Shown piece after piece: positions 56,805 to 64,000 of a stretch of DNA of 64,000 nucleotides; the first letter of the stretch is position 1; each line of letters begins with the position of its first letter. The stretch covers positions 1-64,000 of the forward strand of contig NZ_CP061204.1 of NCBI RefSeq assembly GCF_014621775.1, in the 5' to 3' direction. A model generated the notes under the pieces. That model ran no database searches, was not told where the DNA came from, and saw only the letters and a program-made list of their open reading frames with translations. Both the position numbers and the translations under genes were made by a program. The DNA is from Stenotrophomonas sp. 169 (GTDB taxonomy: Bacteria > Pseudomonadota > Gammaproteobacteria > Xanthomonadales > Xanthomonadaceae).

Positions 56805-57560
56805 ATGGCTAATCCGTTCAGTCTGGAAGGCAAGGTCGCGCTGGTCACCGGTGGCAATACCGGCCTGGGGCAGGGTATCGCCGTGGCACTGGCCGCCGCA
56901 GGCGCCGACGTGGCCGTGGCCGGCATCGCACCGCCGACCGACACCGTGGCGAAGATCACCGCACTGGGCCGTCGCTGCCTGGCGATCGAAGCCAACCTGA
57001 TCAGCATCGAGCCGGTGGAGCGCGTCGTGCGCGAAACCATCGAGGGCCTGGGTGGCCTGGATATTCTGGTCAACAATGCCGGGCTGATCCGTCGCGCCGA
57101 TGCGGTGGACTTCACCGAGCAGGACTGGGACGACGTGATGAACGTCAACATCAAGTCGGCCTTCTTCATCTCGCAGGCAGCCGGCCGGCACTTCATCGCA
57201 CAGGGCCACGGCAAGATCGTCAACATCGCCTCCATGCTGTCCTTCCAGGGCGGCGTGCGCGTGCCGTCCTACACCGCCAGCAAGAGCGGCATCGCCGGCA
57301 TCACCCGGCTGCTGGCCAACGAATGGGCAGGCAAGGGCATCAACGTCAATGCCATCGCACCGGGCTACATGGCGACGGACAACACCGCCGCACTGCGCGC
57401 CGATGCAGACCGCAACAAGTCGATCCTGGACCGCATCCCCGCTGCACGCTGGGGCAATCCGGAGGACCTGGCCGGCGCGGCGGTGTTCCTGTCCTCGTCG
57501 GCGTCGGACTACGTCAACGGTGCGGTGCTGCCGGTTGATGGTGGCTGGCTGGCGCGGTAA
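56805..57560 (+). CDS. kduD: 2-dehydro-3-deoxy-D-gluconate 5-dehydrogenase
   Basis: KduD reduces 2,5-diketo-3-deoxygluconate to 2-keto-3-deoxygluconate with NAD(P)H, the substrate of KdgK. The 251-residue short-chain dehydrogenase has the cofactor motif TGGNTGLGQGIA at 15-26, NNAG near 90, the catalytic serine in NIASMLSFQGG and the YxxxK pair in PSYTASKSG, and the usual end GAVLPVDGGWLAR. The ATG at 56805 follows AAAGGAA. Paired with kduI in the usual order. Confidence 0.95.
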   Translation: MANPFSLEGKVALVTGGNTGLGQGIAVALAAAGADVAVAGIAPPTDTVAKITALGRRCLAIEANLISIEPVERVVRETIEGLGGLDILVNNAGLIRRADAVDFTEQDWDDVMNVNIKSAFFISQAAGRHFIAQGHGKIVNIASMLSFQGGVRVPSYTASKSGIAGITRLLANEWAGKGINVNAIAPGYMATDNTAALRADADRNKSILDRIPAARWGNPEDLAGAAVFLSSSASDYVNGAVLPVDGGWLAR

Positions 57561-57614
57561 CGCGTTAGCACCATCGCATGACGCCCACCATCCGTGGCGG
57601 GCGCCCTTCGGGCC

Positions 57615-57709
57615 GTTGCGATGCAACGTTGGACACTGCTCCTGCAGTGTCCAGCGCGCTGGCGCTCCAGACCCCCACCGCTTCGCGGTCGCCCCCTGAC
57701 TCAGGGGGC
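57615..57709. repeat. Chain of hairpins between kduD and the cupin-fused esterase
   Basis: Successive inverted repeats: GTTGC/GCAAC (57615-57627), a 10-bp stem TGGACACTGC/GCAGTGTCCA (57630-57653), ACCG/CGGT near 57677-57689, and GCCCCCTGA/TCAGGGGGC (57691-57709). The series resembles a composite of palindromic elements and may terminate kduID transcription. Confidence 0.6.
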
Positions 57710-57756
57710 TCTCCTCCAGATACAGACCGGAGGCCGGCATTGCCGAGGTACACATC

Positions 57757-58860
57757 GTGCGTTTGACGCTCTTCCTGCTTCTGTCCATCGTCGCTCCCGG
57801 TGTCCACGCTGCGCCCGTGCGGGTGTTCATTGCCGGGGATTCCACCGCAGCCGCGTACGGGCCGGAGCGGGCGCCGCAGGCGGGCTGGGGGCAGATGCTG
57901 CAGAGCTATCTGGATCCGGCGCGCATCGAGGTGCGCAATCATGCAAAGGGCGGGCGCAGCACCCGCAGTTTCATCGCCGAAGGGCGGCTGGATGCCATCG
58001 CCGGTGAACTCCACAAAGGCGATGTGCTGCTGATCCAGTTCGGCCACAACGATGCGAAGTTCGAAGACCCCACGCGCTACACCGATCCTGCCGGCGACTA
58101 CACCACCTTCCTGATGCGCTACGCGCAGTTGGCACGCGAGCAGGGCGCTACGCCGATCTTGATCACCCCGGTGGCGCGACTGCTGTACGACTTTGGTTCG
58201 CTGCTGGACACGCATGGGGTATACACCGCGGCGATGAAGCAGTTGGCCGCGCGCGAGGACATCGCGCTGATCGACCTCAATGATCGTTCCACGCGCTGGA
58301 TCCGCGCGCTGGGCGAGCAGGGCGCGAAGCCGTACTTCCTGTTCGTGCCGGAACAACAGAAGGCCGATGGCACCCACTTCAGCACCGCTGGCGCGACGGC
58401 AGTGGCGTGCCTGGTGCTACGCGACTGGGTGGCGTTGCAGCCGGAACTGAAGCCCGCGCTGGTGCGCGACATCGACTGCGATGTCGACGGCGCTGCAGGG
58501 CAGGGGGCCGACCCCCAGCGACCGTCGCAGGTCGTGCATGAGGACGATATCGCACGCCTCCAGCCCGGTCCGCACGGCGGCGCGGGCCCGACCACGGCCT
58601 ACCCGTTCTTCGCCGACGCCGAGGGCCTGCCGTTCGTGCTGCGCAAACGCGTGCTGCACAAAGGGGCAGGCATCGGCCTGCATCCGCAGCACAAGGACGA
58701 GATCTATTACATCGTCAGCGGCGAAGGATCCTACGTGCTGGATGGCAAGCAGTACGACGTGCGTGCAGGGCACGCCTTGCTGACCCGCACCGGCAGTCAC
58801 CACGCGCTGCAGCAGCGCGGCGAGAATGACCTGGTGGTGCTGCTCGCATACCCGCGCTGA
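57757..58860 (+). CDS. Rhamnogalacturonan acetylesterase fused to a cupin domain
   Basis: A 367-residue exported bifunctional-looking protein. After a signal peptide (about 1-18) comes an SGNH/CE12 esterase (about 20-235) with GDSTAAAYG (nucleophile serine), KGGRSTRSF, FGHND and DGTHFSTAG. A linker rich in Asp, Gly and Gln follows, then a C-terminal cupin (about 260-367) with LHPQHKDEIYYIVSGEG, VRAGHALLTRTGSHH, a possible metal-binding barrel. The cupin could bind a sugar or metal; no function is known for this pairing to me. The start is a GTG at 57757 with a GAGG ribosome site upstream. It is the second acetylesterase of the locus. Confidence 0.85.
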   Translation: MRLTLFLLLSIVAPGVHAAPVRVFIAGDSTAAAYGPERAPQAGWGQMLQSYLDPARIEVRNHAKGGRSTRSFIAEGRLDAIAGELHKGDVLLIQFGHNDAKFEDPTRYTDPAGDYTTFLMRYAQLAREQGATPILITPVARLLYDFGSLLDTHGVYTAAMKQLAAREDIALIDLNDRSTRWIRALGEQGAKPYFLFVPEQQKADGTHFSTAGATAVACLVLRDWVALQPELKPALVRDIDCDVDGAAGQGADPQRPSQVVHEDDIARLQPGPHGGAGPTTAYPFFADAEGLPFVLRKRVLHKGAGIGLHPQHKDEIYYIVSGEGSYVLDGKQYDVRAGHALLTRTGSHHALQQRGENDLVVLLAYPR

Positions 58861-58862
58861 CG

Positions 58863-58901
58863 GGTAGAGCCGACCGGTAGAGCCGACCGGTAGAGCCGAC
58901 C
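58863..58901. repeat. Tandem triplication of a SMAG-like 13-mer
   Basis: Three uninterrupted copies of GGTAGAGCCGACC (58863-58875, 58876-58888, 58889-58901), the head of the GTAG repeat, followed by one partial palindrome half. Confidence 0.8.
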
Positions 58902-58956
58902 GACGTAACCAGTCGGCATAACCAATCACCACCACCCACACCGCACACCCACAACC

Positions 58957-59850
58957 TCAGACGTCGCCGCCCGTCGCCCAGCCTTCGCCCGTGCCCTTCT
59001 GGAACACACGGTCGTCAGCCTGCACATCACCAGCCGGCAGCTGCGGCTGCTCGGCCAATCCCGCATAGATCGGGGTGAAGTCCGGGGCCGTGGCCTGCAT
59101 CAGCTGCTCGAAGCTGTCGATCACGAAGTAGGTCTTCTGGAACGTGTCGATGCGGTACTGCGTGCGCATGATGCGTTCCAGGTCGAAGCCGATGCGGTTG
59201 GGAGCGGCCGATTCCAGGGAGTACAGCGACTCGCCCTTCGACGACACGATGCCGGCGCCGTAGATGCGCAGTCCCTCGGGTGTGTTGATCAGCCCGAACT
59301 CCACCGTGTACCAGTACAACCGGGTCAGGTTCTGCAGCGCGTCCGGGCCCAGTGCATGCGCCTTGACGCCGCCACGGCCGTAAGCCTCCATGTAGTCGGC
59401 GAACACCGGATTCATCAGCAGCGGCACGTGCCCGAACAGGTCATGGAACATGTCCGGCTCGGCGATGTAATCAATCTGGTCCGGGCGACGGATCCACCAC
59501 GTCACCGGGAAGCGGCGGTTGGCCAGATGATCGAAGAAATCCAGCTCCGGCAGCAGGCCTTCGACACCAACCAGCGTCCAGCCGGTAGCCGCCGCCAAGG
59601 CTTCGTTGAGCTGTTCGAAGCGCGGAATACGGTCGGCGCTCATGCCCATCGCATCCTGCGCATCAAGGAACTCCTGGCAGGCACGGCCGACCAGCAGCGC
59701 GCGCTGGCGCTCGAACAGCGTCGCCCAGGTCGCATGGTCATCAGCGCTGTAGCTGTCCCAGGGCTGGTCCACAATGGCCGTGGTATAGACCGGCACATAG
59801 CCCTTGTCGGTCTGCTGGTGCTCGACGCGGCGGGGGATGCTCTGGTCCAT
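58957..59850 (-). CDS. phhA: Phenylalanine-4-hydroxylase
   Basis: Converts phenylalanine to tyrosine with tetrahydropterin and iron. The 297-residue protein has the catalytic core with two iron histidines in DMFHDLFGHVPLL and the glutamate in YWYTVEFGLI, and the C-terminal PNRIGFDLERIMRTQYRIDTFQKTYFVID. Length matches bacterial enzymes without regulatory domain. It is divergent from an Lrp/AsnC regulator, the arrangement in which that regulator controls phhA in relatives. ATG at 59850. Confidence 0.95.
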   Translation of the reverse strand: MDQSIPRRVEHQQTDKGYVPVYTTAIVDQPWDSYSADDHATWATLFERQRALLVGRACQEFLDAQDAMGMSADRIPRFEQLNEALAAATGWTLVGVEGLLPELDFFDHLANRRFPVTWWIRRPDQIDYIAEPDMFHDLFGHVPLLMNPVFADYMEAYGRGGVKAHALGPDALQNLTRLYWYTVEFGLINTPEGLRIYGAGIVSSKGESLYSLESAAPNRIGFDLERIMRTQYRIDTFQKTYFVIDSFEQLMQATAPDFTPIYAGLAEQPQLPAGDVQADDRVFQKGTGEGWATGGDV

Positions 59851-59975
59851 GGGTTCCACTCCTGACGGGTATGTGTCGATGCTAGGGCAGGGGGCGCGCA
59901 ACAGGGTTGCAAAGTTGCGCGTTCAAGCCGACATGGCGCAATATCATTGCGCACATCCCATGTTGCGAGGCAGCA

Positions 59976-60458
59976 ATGGCAGCTGAAGTCCAGTTCGATC
60001 GCACGGATCTACGGCTGCTGGCGGAGATCCAGCGCGACGGCCGCGCCCCCAATGCCGAGCTGGCCGGGCGGGTGAACCTGTCCCCCTCGGCCTGCCTGCG
60101 GCGTCTGCAGCGGCTGGAAGGCGAAGGGATCATCGCCGGGTATGGCGCGCGGCTGGCACCCAAGCTGATCGGTCTGGGTTTGCAGGCATTCGTCCGCGTG
60201 CAGCTGGAAAAGCACGACCAGGCCGCCATCGCCCGCTTCGCCGACAGTGTGGTGGAATGGGATGAGGTCGTGGCCTGCCATGCGCTGACCGGTGACATGG
60301 ATTACCTGCTGCAGATCTATGTGCGCGACCTGGAGCATTTTTCCAACTTCCTGCTGGACAAGCTGCTCAACGCCTCCGGCGTGGCGGACGTCAACTCCAG
60401 CTTCGTGCTGCGCACGGTCAAGCCCTTCCGCGCGCTGCCGCTGGCGCAGCTGGAATAA
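59976..60458 (+). CDS. Lrp/AsnC family transcriptional regulator, likely of phhA
   Basis: A 160-residue regulator with an N-terminal winged HTH (about 10-60, LLAEIQRDGRAPNAELAGRVNLSPSACLRRLQRLE) and a C-terminal ligand-sensing RAM/AsnC domain (about 70-155, ACHALTGDMDYLLQIYVRDL). These proteins bind amino acids and form octamers. The 125-bp divergent region with phhA suggests control of phenylalanine hydroxylation. The ATG at 59976 gives a canonical N-terminus; the frame is open from 59907. Confidence 0.9.
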   Translation: MAAEVQFDRTDLRLLAEIQRDGRAPNAELAGRVNLSPSACLRRLQRLEGEGIIAGYGARLAPKLIGLGLQAFVRVQLEKHDQAAIARFADSVVEWDEVVACHALTGDMDYLLQIYVRDLEHFSNFLLDKLLNASGVADVNSSFVLRTVKPFRALPLAQLE

Positions 60459-60558
60459 GCATGGCGTGCTCGGCTTTGCCCTGCGTTGCAGGCTTCGTTC
60501 ATAGTTGCAGAAGTGCATCGTGCATTCACCCACTCCAGGACGGGAGTTACGCGCTACC

Positions 60559-61416
60559 GTGAAACTGATGATCAAACTTGGATGCGTCCTGTGCCTGATG
60601 CTGCCGCTGCTGGCGTGCGCGCGGCAGGACGCGGTGGCCACGACGCAGACCAACGAGCAAGGCTGCACGCGTATCCGCAGCGTCGGGCCGCAGGATCCAT
60701 TCAAGGAGCCGCCGCCGTTGAAGCAGGCCTGCCTGGGGCCCTATCTGCTGGAGATCCCGCAGAACTATTTCTACAACCAGATCGGCGCCGAGCACGATGG
60801 CAGCTACGCGTTGGCATTGGAGTACCCATCGCTGCAACCGTTCAAGCCGGGGGAGCGGATGGGACTGACATTTGACATATCGGTGCGGACTGTAACCATC
60901 AACTACAACTACGTCGACCGGGTGGATGTGCAGGTGCCACTCCGCCTGTCCTACGACCGCGGCGCCGACAGCAAGAACAGCCCTGAGGATTCCTTGGATT
61001 CCCGGATCGAGGGGGCGTCCTTTGACGGACTGACGCCGTACTACATAGATATGGAATCCATACGTAAGTACTACCGCAGCAACGGGAAGCGTGAGAGTGC
61101 CGCCATCATGCAACCCGGTTGGCACACCGACTGGTTCCTCGCACGCGACAAGGGCGGAGAGGTTCAGACGGTGATCAAGTGCACGCCGAGGGCGGTGACG
61201 GACTCCGGCGTAGAATATCGCGACGGAAAAATGGTCAAAAATGCATCCTTCGGCGTCGCGCGCTGCGAGCACATTTTCGTTGTTGCCGAACTGGATACAC
61301 TTGTCAGGATCAAGTATCCCCGAGAGGGCATGCGAGCCTGGCAAAAGATTGAGGCGCGCGCTCGCGACCTACTCACTGCGTCAATGAAGAACAAAGACAG
61401 GGAGTCGAAACCATGA
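60559..61416 (+). CDS. Lipoprotein, probable immunity protein of an X-T4SS effector
   Basis: A 285-residue protein with a lipoprotein signal (lipobox LPLLAC) and a beta-rich periplasmic domain of unrecognised family. Its ATG/GTG start is uncertain: the GTG at 60559 has GGGAG upstream, the ATG at 60568 is three codons later. The stop overlaps the start of the following XVIPCD effector by 4 bp (ATGA). In Xanthomonadales the immunity proteins of X-T4SS effectors are typically lipoproteins encoded directly upstream of the effector, which is the basis of the call. A resemblance to the Tli4-type immunity group is possible but not established. Confidence 0.7.
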   Translation: MKLMIKLGCVLCLMLPLLACARQDAVATTQTNEQGCTRIRSVGPQDPFKEPPPLKQACLGPYLLEIPQNYFYNQIGAEHDGSYALALEYPSLQPFKPGERMGLTFDISVRTVTINYNYVDRVDVQVPLRLSYDRGADSKNSPEDSLDSRIEGASFDGLTPYYIDMESIRKYYRSNGKRESAAIMQPGWHTDWFLARDKGGEVQTVIKCTPRAVTDSGVEYRDGKMVKNASFGVARCEHIFVVAELDTLVRIKYPREGMRAWQKIEARARDLLTASMKNKDRESKP

Positions 61417-62747
61417 CAGGTCTGACCAGAAAAGACTTGGACATTCTCAAAGAGTACGCCAAGGATGAAAATCGCGAGCTCTACTTCAACTATCTTGCGC
61501 AAAAGAGCGGGAACGATGGTTATGGACTTCTTGCACTGGGCGTAGTGCGAAACGACAACGGTCCCGGTGCCACGGCGAACCTGTTCGCCGATGCTCAAGC
61601 ACGCCGTGATGGCATCACGTTCGGTGAGCGAGAATGGCATGCTTACGGCGTGGACCTGATGCGGAAGGATGTGGCGCTAAGAGAGGCACAATTCGATGGC
61701 GGCAGAGCCGACCTGGCATTGAATCTTCCGGCTAGGGACATACAGCAGGCGCATGATGAAGCGTTCGACGAGCGACGCATCAATCCCAACGCCTGGACGC
61801 CACGTCAGCTGCTCGAAGCCGCCCGCCGCCAGGGAGGCGAACCCGAGGCGGAGAAGGTCTGGTCGATGATGCTGGACAACCAGTTGCTGGGACTCACCCG
61901 TGGCGCAAGCACCACCGAGAACCTCGCCCACCGCTAGAACGATGAAAAACTCGACGCCACCGCATACGTGGCGGCGATGGGCCTGGCCCGGACCAACGCA
62001 GGCCTGTTTCCAACGCCCAATTCCGATCCCGACAAGATTGACCGCGACGGCAAGACCTACAGTTTCCACGCCGAGTCCGGCACATGGAGCGGACAGGCGC
62101 CGATCGAATCGCGGATCGCGATCAAGCTGCCGGTAACCGACCCGGCGCTGATCGAAGCACTTAACGACAGGCGGGCGCTGCGCCAGGAGCGTGAACAGCT
62201 GCGCACGCAGTTCCATCCCGACGACCCTAACCGCAGTCGCCCGATCCAGGCCAGCCCGTGGCTGTTCACCGATGCAAGCCCAGTGCAAGAGCCATCGAGC
62301 GCGACGATGCAGGCGCGCATCACGGGGGCTGCCGATCCCACCGAACCCGAACACCCACGTCATGCGCTGTACCAGCAATGCATTGAGGGCGTGCACGCGC
62401 TGGATGCACGCCTGGGCCGGGCGCCGGACCAGCACAGCGCCCGCATGGTGGCCAGCCTGACCACGCTGGCTGTCAGCAGTGGGCTGGAGCGTGTGGACCA
62501 TGTGCTGCTGAGCGTGCGCGGCACGGAAACGGCGGCGGGTGAGCGGGTCTTCGTGGTGCAGGGTGACCCGGGCGACCCCGCGCACCAGCGTGCGCACATG
62601 CCTACCGAGCAGGCGACCTCGACGTCAACGAAGCAGTCGTTCCAGCAGCTTGCAGCTCTGGATATGCACCAAGAACGCGAGCAGGCCCAGCAGCTGCAGC
62701 GCGAGCAGGATGTGCCGGCGCGTGCAGCGCCGCTGATGCACAGCTGA
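61413..62747 (+). pseudogene. X-T4SS effector with XVIPCD, interrupted by an in-frame TAG
   Basis: Two open stretches in the same frame (61413-61934 and 61938-62747) are divided only by a TAG at 61935-61937; read through, they give a 444-residue protein. The N-terminal part (174 residues, from MTGLTRKDLDIL) is of unrecognised activity. The C-terminal part ends in the XVIPCD export domain (about residues 310-425): HALYQQCIEGVHALDARLG, LTTLAVSSGLERVDHVLLS, VFVVQGDPGDPAHQRAHM, then a glutamine-rich tail. This domain directs toxic effectors into the bacteria-killing type IV secretion system of Xanthomonas and Stenotrophomonas. An ATG at 61968 could restart translation of the export part alone. 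The stop may be a true nonsense mutation or a sequencing error; the rest looks intact. Confidence 0.8.
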
Positions 62748-62809
62748 CGCAGGCCGGGTGGTGGGCATTACTCCCCAACGCGTCGCGATGCTCGCCGCGC
62801 CACCCACGC

Positions 62810-63331
62810 TCATCGCGCGTCCAACTGCTGCCCGGCGGAGGCCTTGATCAATTCGCGCCCGGCGACCAGCAGCCCATCCACCAGATGCTCGCCGAGCAGC
62901 GACGCGGTATCGCCATCGCAGCGTGCAATGTGCTCGGCGTGCAGGATCTCCAGCGCGGCGTCCAGTGCCTGCATCACGCGGATCGGTACGGCCACTTTAC
63001 CCACGCGCTCCAGCTCTGCGGACGGATCTGTATCCGGTGCGGGCAGCGACGGCACCAGCGTCAGGTGGGTCAGGCGTGTGCTCGCAGGATGCTCGGTGGC
63101 GTACTGCTGCAGACGGCGTTCCAGCGTTTCAATGAACTTCTGCGGCACGTCGTGAATCTGCTCGCCCAGCAGGGAGGCAAGATGCGCGGAGCTGAGGGGG
63201 TGGTCGGGAGTCAACGGCAGAACCTCGCAGTGAGGCCACCTGCGCCGAAGGGGCAACAGGTGGCGGGCGATGCGGGTTGCCATACCGGGCGTCCAATAAC
63301 CATAAACCGGCGGATCAGGGATCCCCCGCAT
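62810..63331 (-). CDS. Hypothetical protein
   Basis: A 173-residue protein with no recognised family. Visible are a proline- and arginine-rich N-terminus, a helical segment SSAHLASLLGEQIHDVPQKFIETLERRLQQY (about 48-78) and a leucine-rich helical C-terminus (AALEILHAEHIARCDGDTASLLGEHLVDGLL). No signal peptide or membrane segment. Start 63331 has GCAGGCG upstream; 63283 is an alternative. It is convergent with the effector gene. An overlapping plus-strand frame (62885-63343) looks less protein-like. Confidence 0.5.
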   Translation of the reverse strand: MRGIPDPPVYGYWTPGMATRIARHLLPLRRRWPHCEVLPLTPDHPLSSAHLASLLGEQIHDVPQKFIETLERRLQQYATEHPASTRLTHLTLVPSLPAPDTDPSAELERVGKVAVPIRVMQALDAALEILHAEHIARCDGDTASLLGEHLVDGLLVAGRELIKASAGQQLDAR

Positions 63332-63749
63332 CGCCTGCCATGAAACCGATAGGCGATGCAGTGCATTCTCCGCCGTGCCCCCGGGGGCAGAACAGAGTCA
63401 ACGGTTATGGACGCGAACAGGATGGCAATCCCGGCTGCAGCCCCGTGGCTCCAGCGTGGTCATCCTGCGCAACGCCAAGTGCCTGCGTCCATGAGGAAAA
63501 CTGCGAAGTCCGGCACCGCTTAACGGCTCATGCACTGAGGGTCGATGAGGCCAACGGCTTGGCTGCCTTTTCGTCATCGCCCCGCCCCTTTCGGGTACAT
63601 CTACGACGCGACTGGATGACTTCCCGCGCGCCGCCTCGGTCCCAACTTGAATGAGCCCGTTTGACGGCGGGGCTGCGGTAGCCGAGCATCGTCGCCAGCG
63701 GTAGCGTCGAACAGGGGCGTTGGCTGCAGCACCTCTTTCGAACCTTGAT
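63332..63749. other. 418-bp region without a supported gene
   Basis: No convincing gene, repeat or RNA was seen. One weak palindrome lies near 63375-63395 (GCCCCCGGGGGC). Confidence 0.4.
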
Positions 63750-64000
63750 ATGCCCGATACCGCGCACTTTTCGTTCACCACCCGTTTCCTGCCGCTGCGA
63801 CGGCGCTCACTGGCCCAGCACCTGGCACGTGGCACACCGCCGGCGACGCCGTTGGAACAGGCCGGCCTGCTGGCCGCTTCGCTGTGCCGCACCCAGCCGC
63901 AGTCGGTCGGCCAGCTTGAACGCCTGTTGCACGACGCCTGTGCGCTGTTCGCGGCAGGCGAGGGCAGTGCGGTGGCCGCGCAGCTGGCCGGCAAGGGGGG
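63750..64000 (+). CDS. Partial gene, product unknown, cut by the window end
   Basis: An open frame starts with ATG at 63750 and continues without stop to the end of the window, giving 83 residues (MPDTAHFSFTTRFLPLRRRS, then LEQAGLLAASLCRTQPQSVG and helical sequence). Codon use is strongly GC-biased at third positions, as in real genes here. No family recognised and no good ribosome site; the start could differ. Confidence 0.4.
   Translation, partial: MPDTAHFSFTTRFLPLRRRSLAQHLARGTPPATPLEQAGLLAASLCRTQPQSVGQLERLLHDACALFAAGEGSAVAAQLAGKG

Noticed and set aside
62885..63343. Plus-strand 152-residue frame at the effector 3' side
   Set aside because: Cys/His/Arg/Gln-rich shadow of the more protein-like minus-strand gene 62810-63331.

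Overview
The window begins exactly at the start codon of dnaA and runs through dnaN, recF and gyrB, so it is a chromosome numbered from its replication origin. High GC, the order gyrB, CPBP protease, M48 protease, TPR protein, tonB-exbB-exbD-exbD, cls, pdxJ, several large TonB-dependent receptors of the Xanthomonas/Caulobacter type, and many short GTAG-headed palindromic repeats (SMAG-like) point to the Xanthomonadaceae, most likely Stenotrophomonas. A large pectin-type locus suggests a plant- or soil-associated member (inference).

1-7.2 kb: replication core. Two groups of DnaA boxes flank dnaN, and five parS-like palindromes lie between the end of dnaN and the end of recF. 7.2-13.1 kb: two membrane or envelope proteases, a TPR protein and the TonB-ExbB-ExbD energy system that drives the receptors found further on. 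13.1-24 kb: cardiolipin synthase, PdxJ, a radical SAM protein, a DUF6624-like protein, an orphan antitoxin, a 2OG-Fe(II) oxygenase, fructose-bisphosphatase, an aromatic aminotransferase and a TonB receptor. 24-28.7 kb: two small hypothetical proteins and a two-gene NHEJ system (Ku, LigD). 28.8-32.2 kb: one TonB receptor and a small membrane protein.

32.4-58.9 kb is a carbohydrate locus. KdgK and Eda (minus strand) form the lower part of the ketodeoxyuronate pathway. Next come two TonB receptors and a 1271-residue secreted protein with a LamG-like N-terminus that is not assigned to a family here. After a short interruption there are three secreted esterases (minus), and divergently an FAH/hydratase-like enzyme, a TRAP transporter, a GH43 enzyme, a LacI-type regulator, KduI, KduD and a second rhamnogalacturonan acetylesterase fused to a cupin. 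Together they describe uptake, deacetylation and depolymerisation of a rhamnogalacturonan-like pectin, with unsaturated uronate passing KduI, KduD, KdgK and Eda to pyruvate and glyceraldehyde-3-phosphate. No recognisable lyase or unsaturated-uronyl hydrolase is present, which makes the 1271-residue protein the main unknown. Copies or half copies of a palindrome containing GACACCGGTGTC precede several of these genes and probably bind the LacI-type regulator.

58.9-64 kb: phenylalanine hydroxylase with a divergent Lrp/AsnC regulator, then a lipoprotein and an effector gene with a C-terminal XVIPCD (export signal of the Xanthomonadales bacteria-killing type IV secretion system). The effector is split by an in-frame TAG. 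The window ends in a partial unrecognised gene. No tRNA, rRNA, CRISPR array, insertion sequence or prophage was seen.
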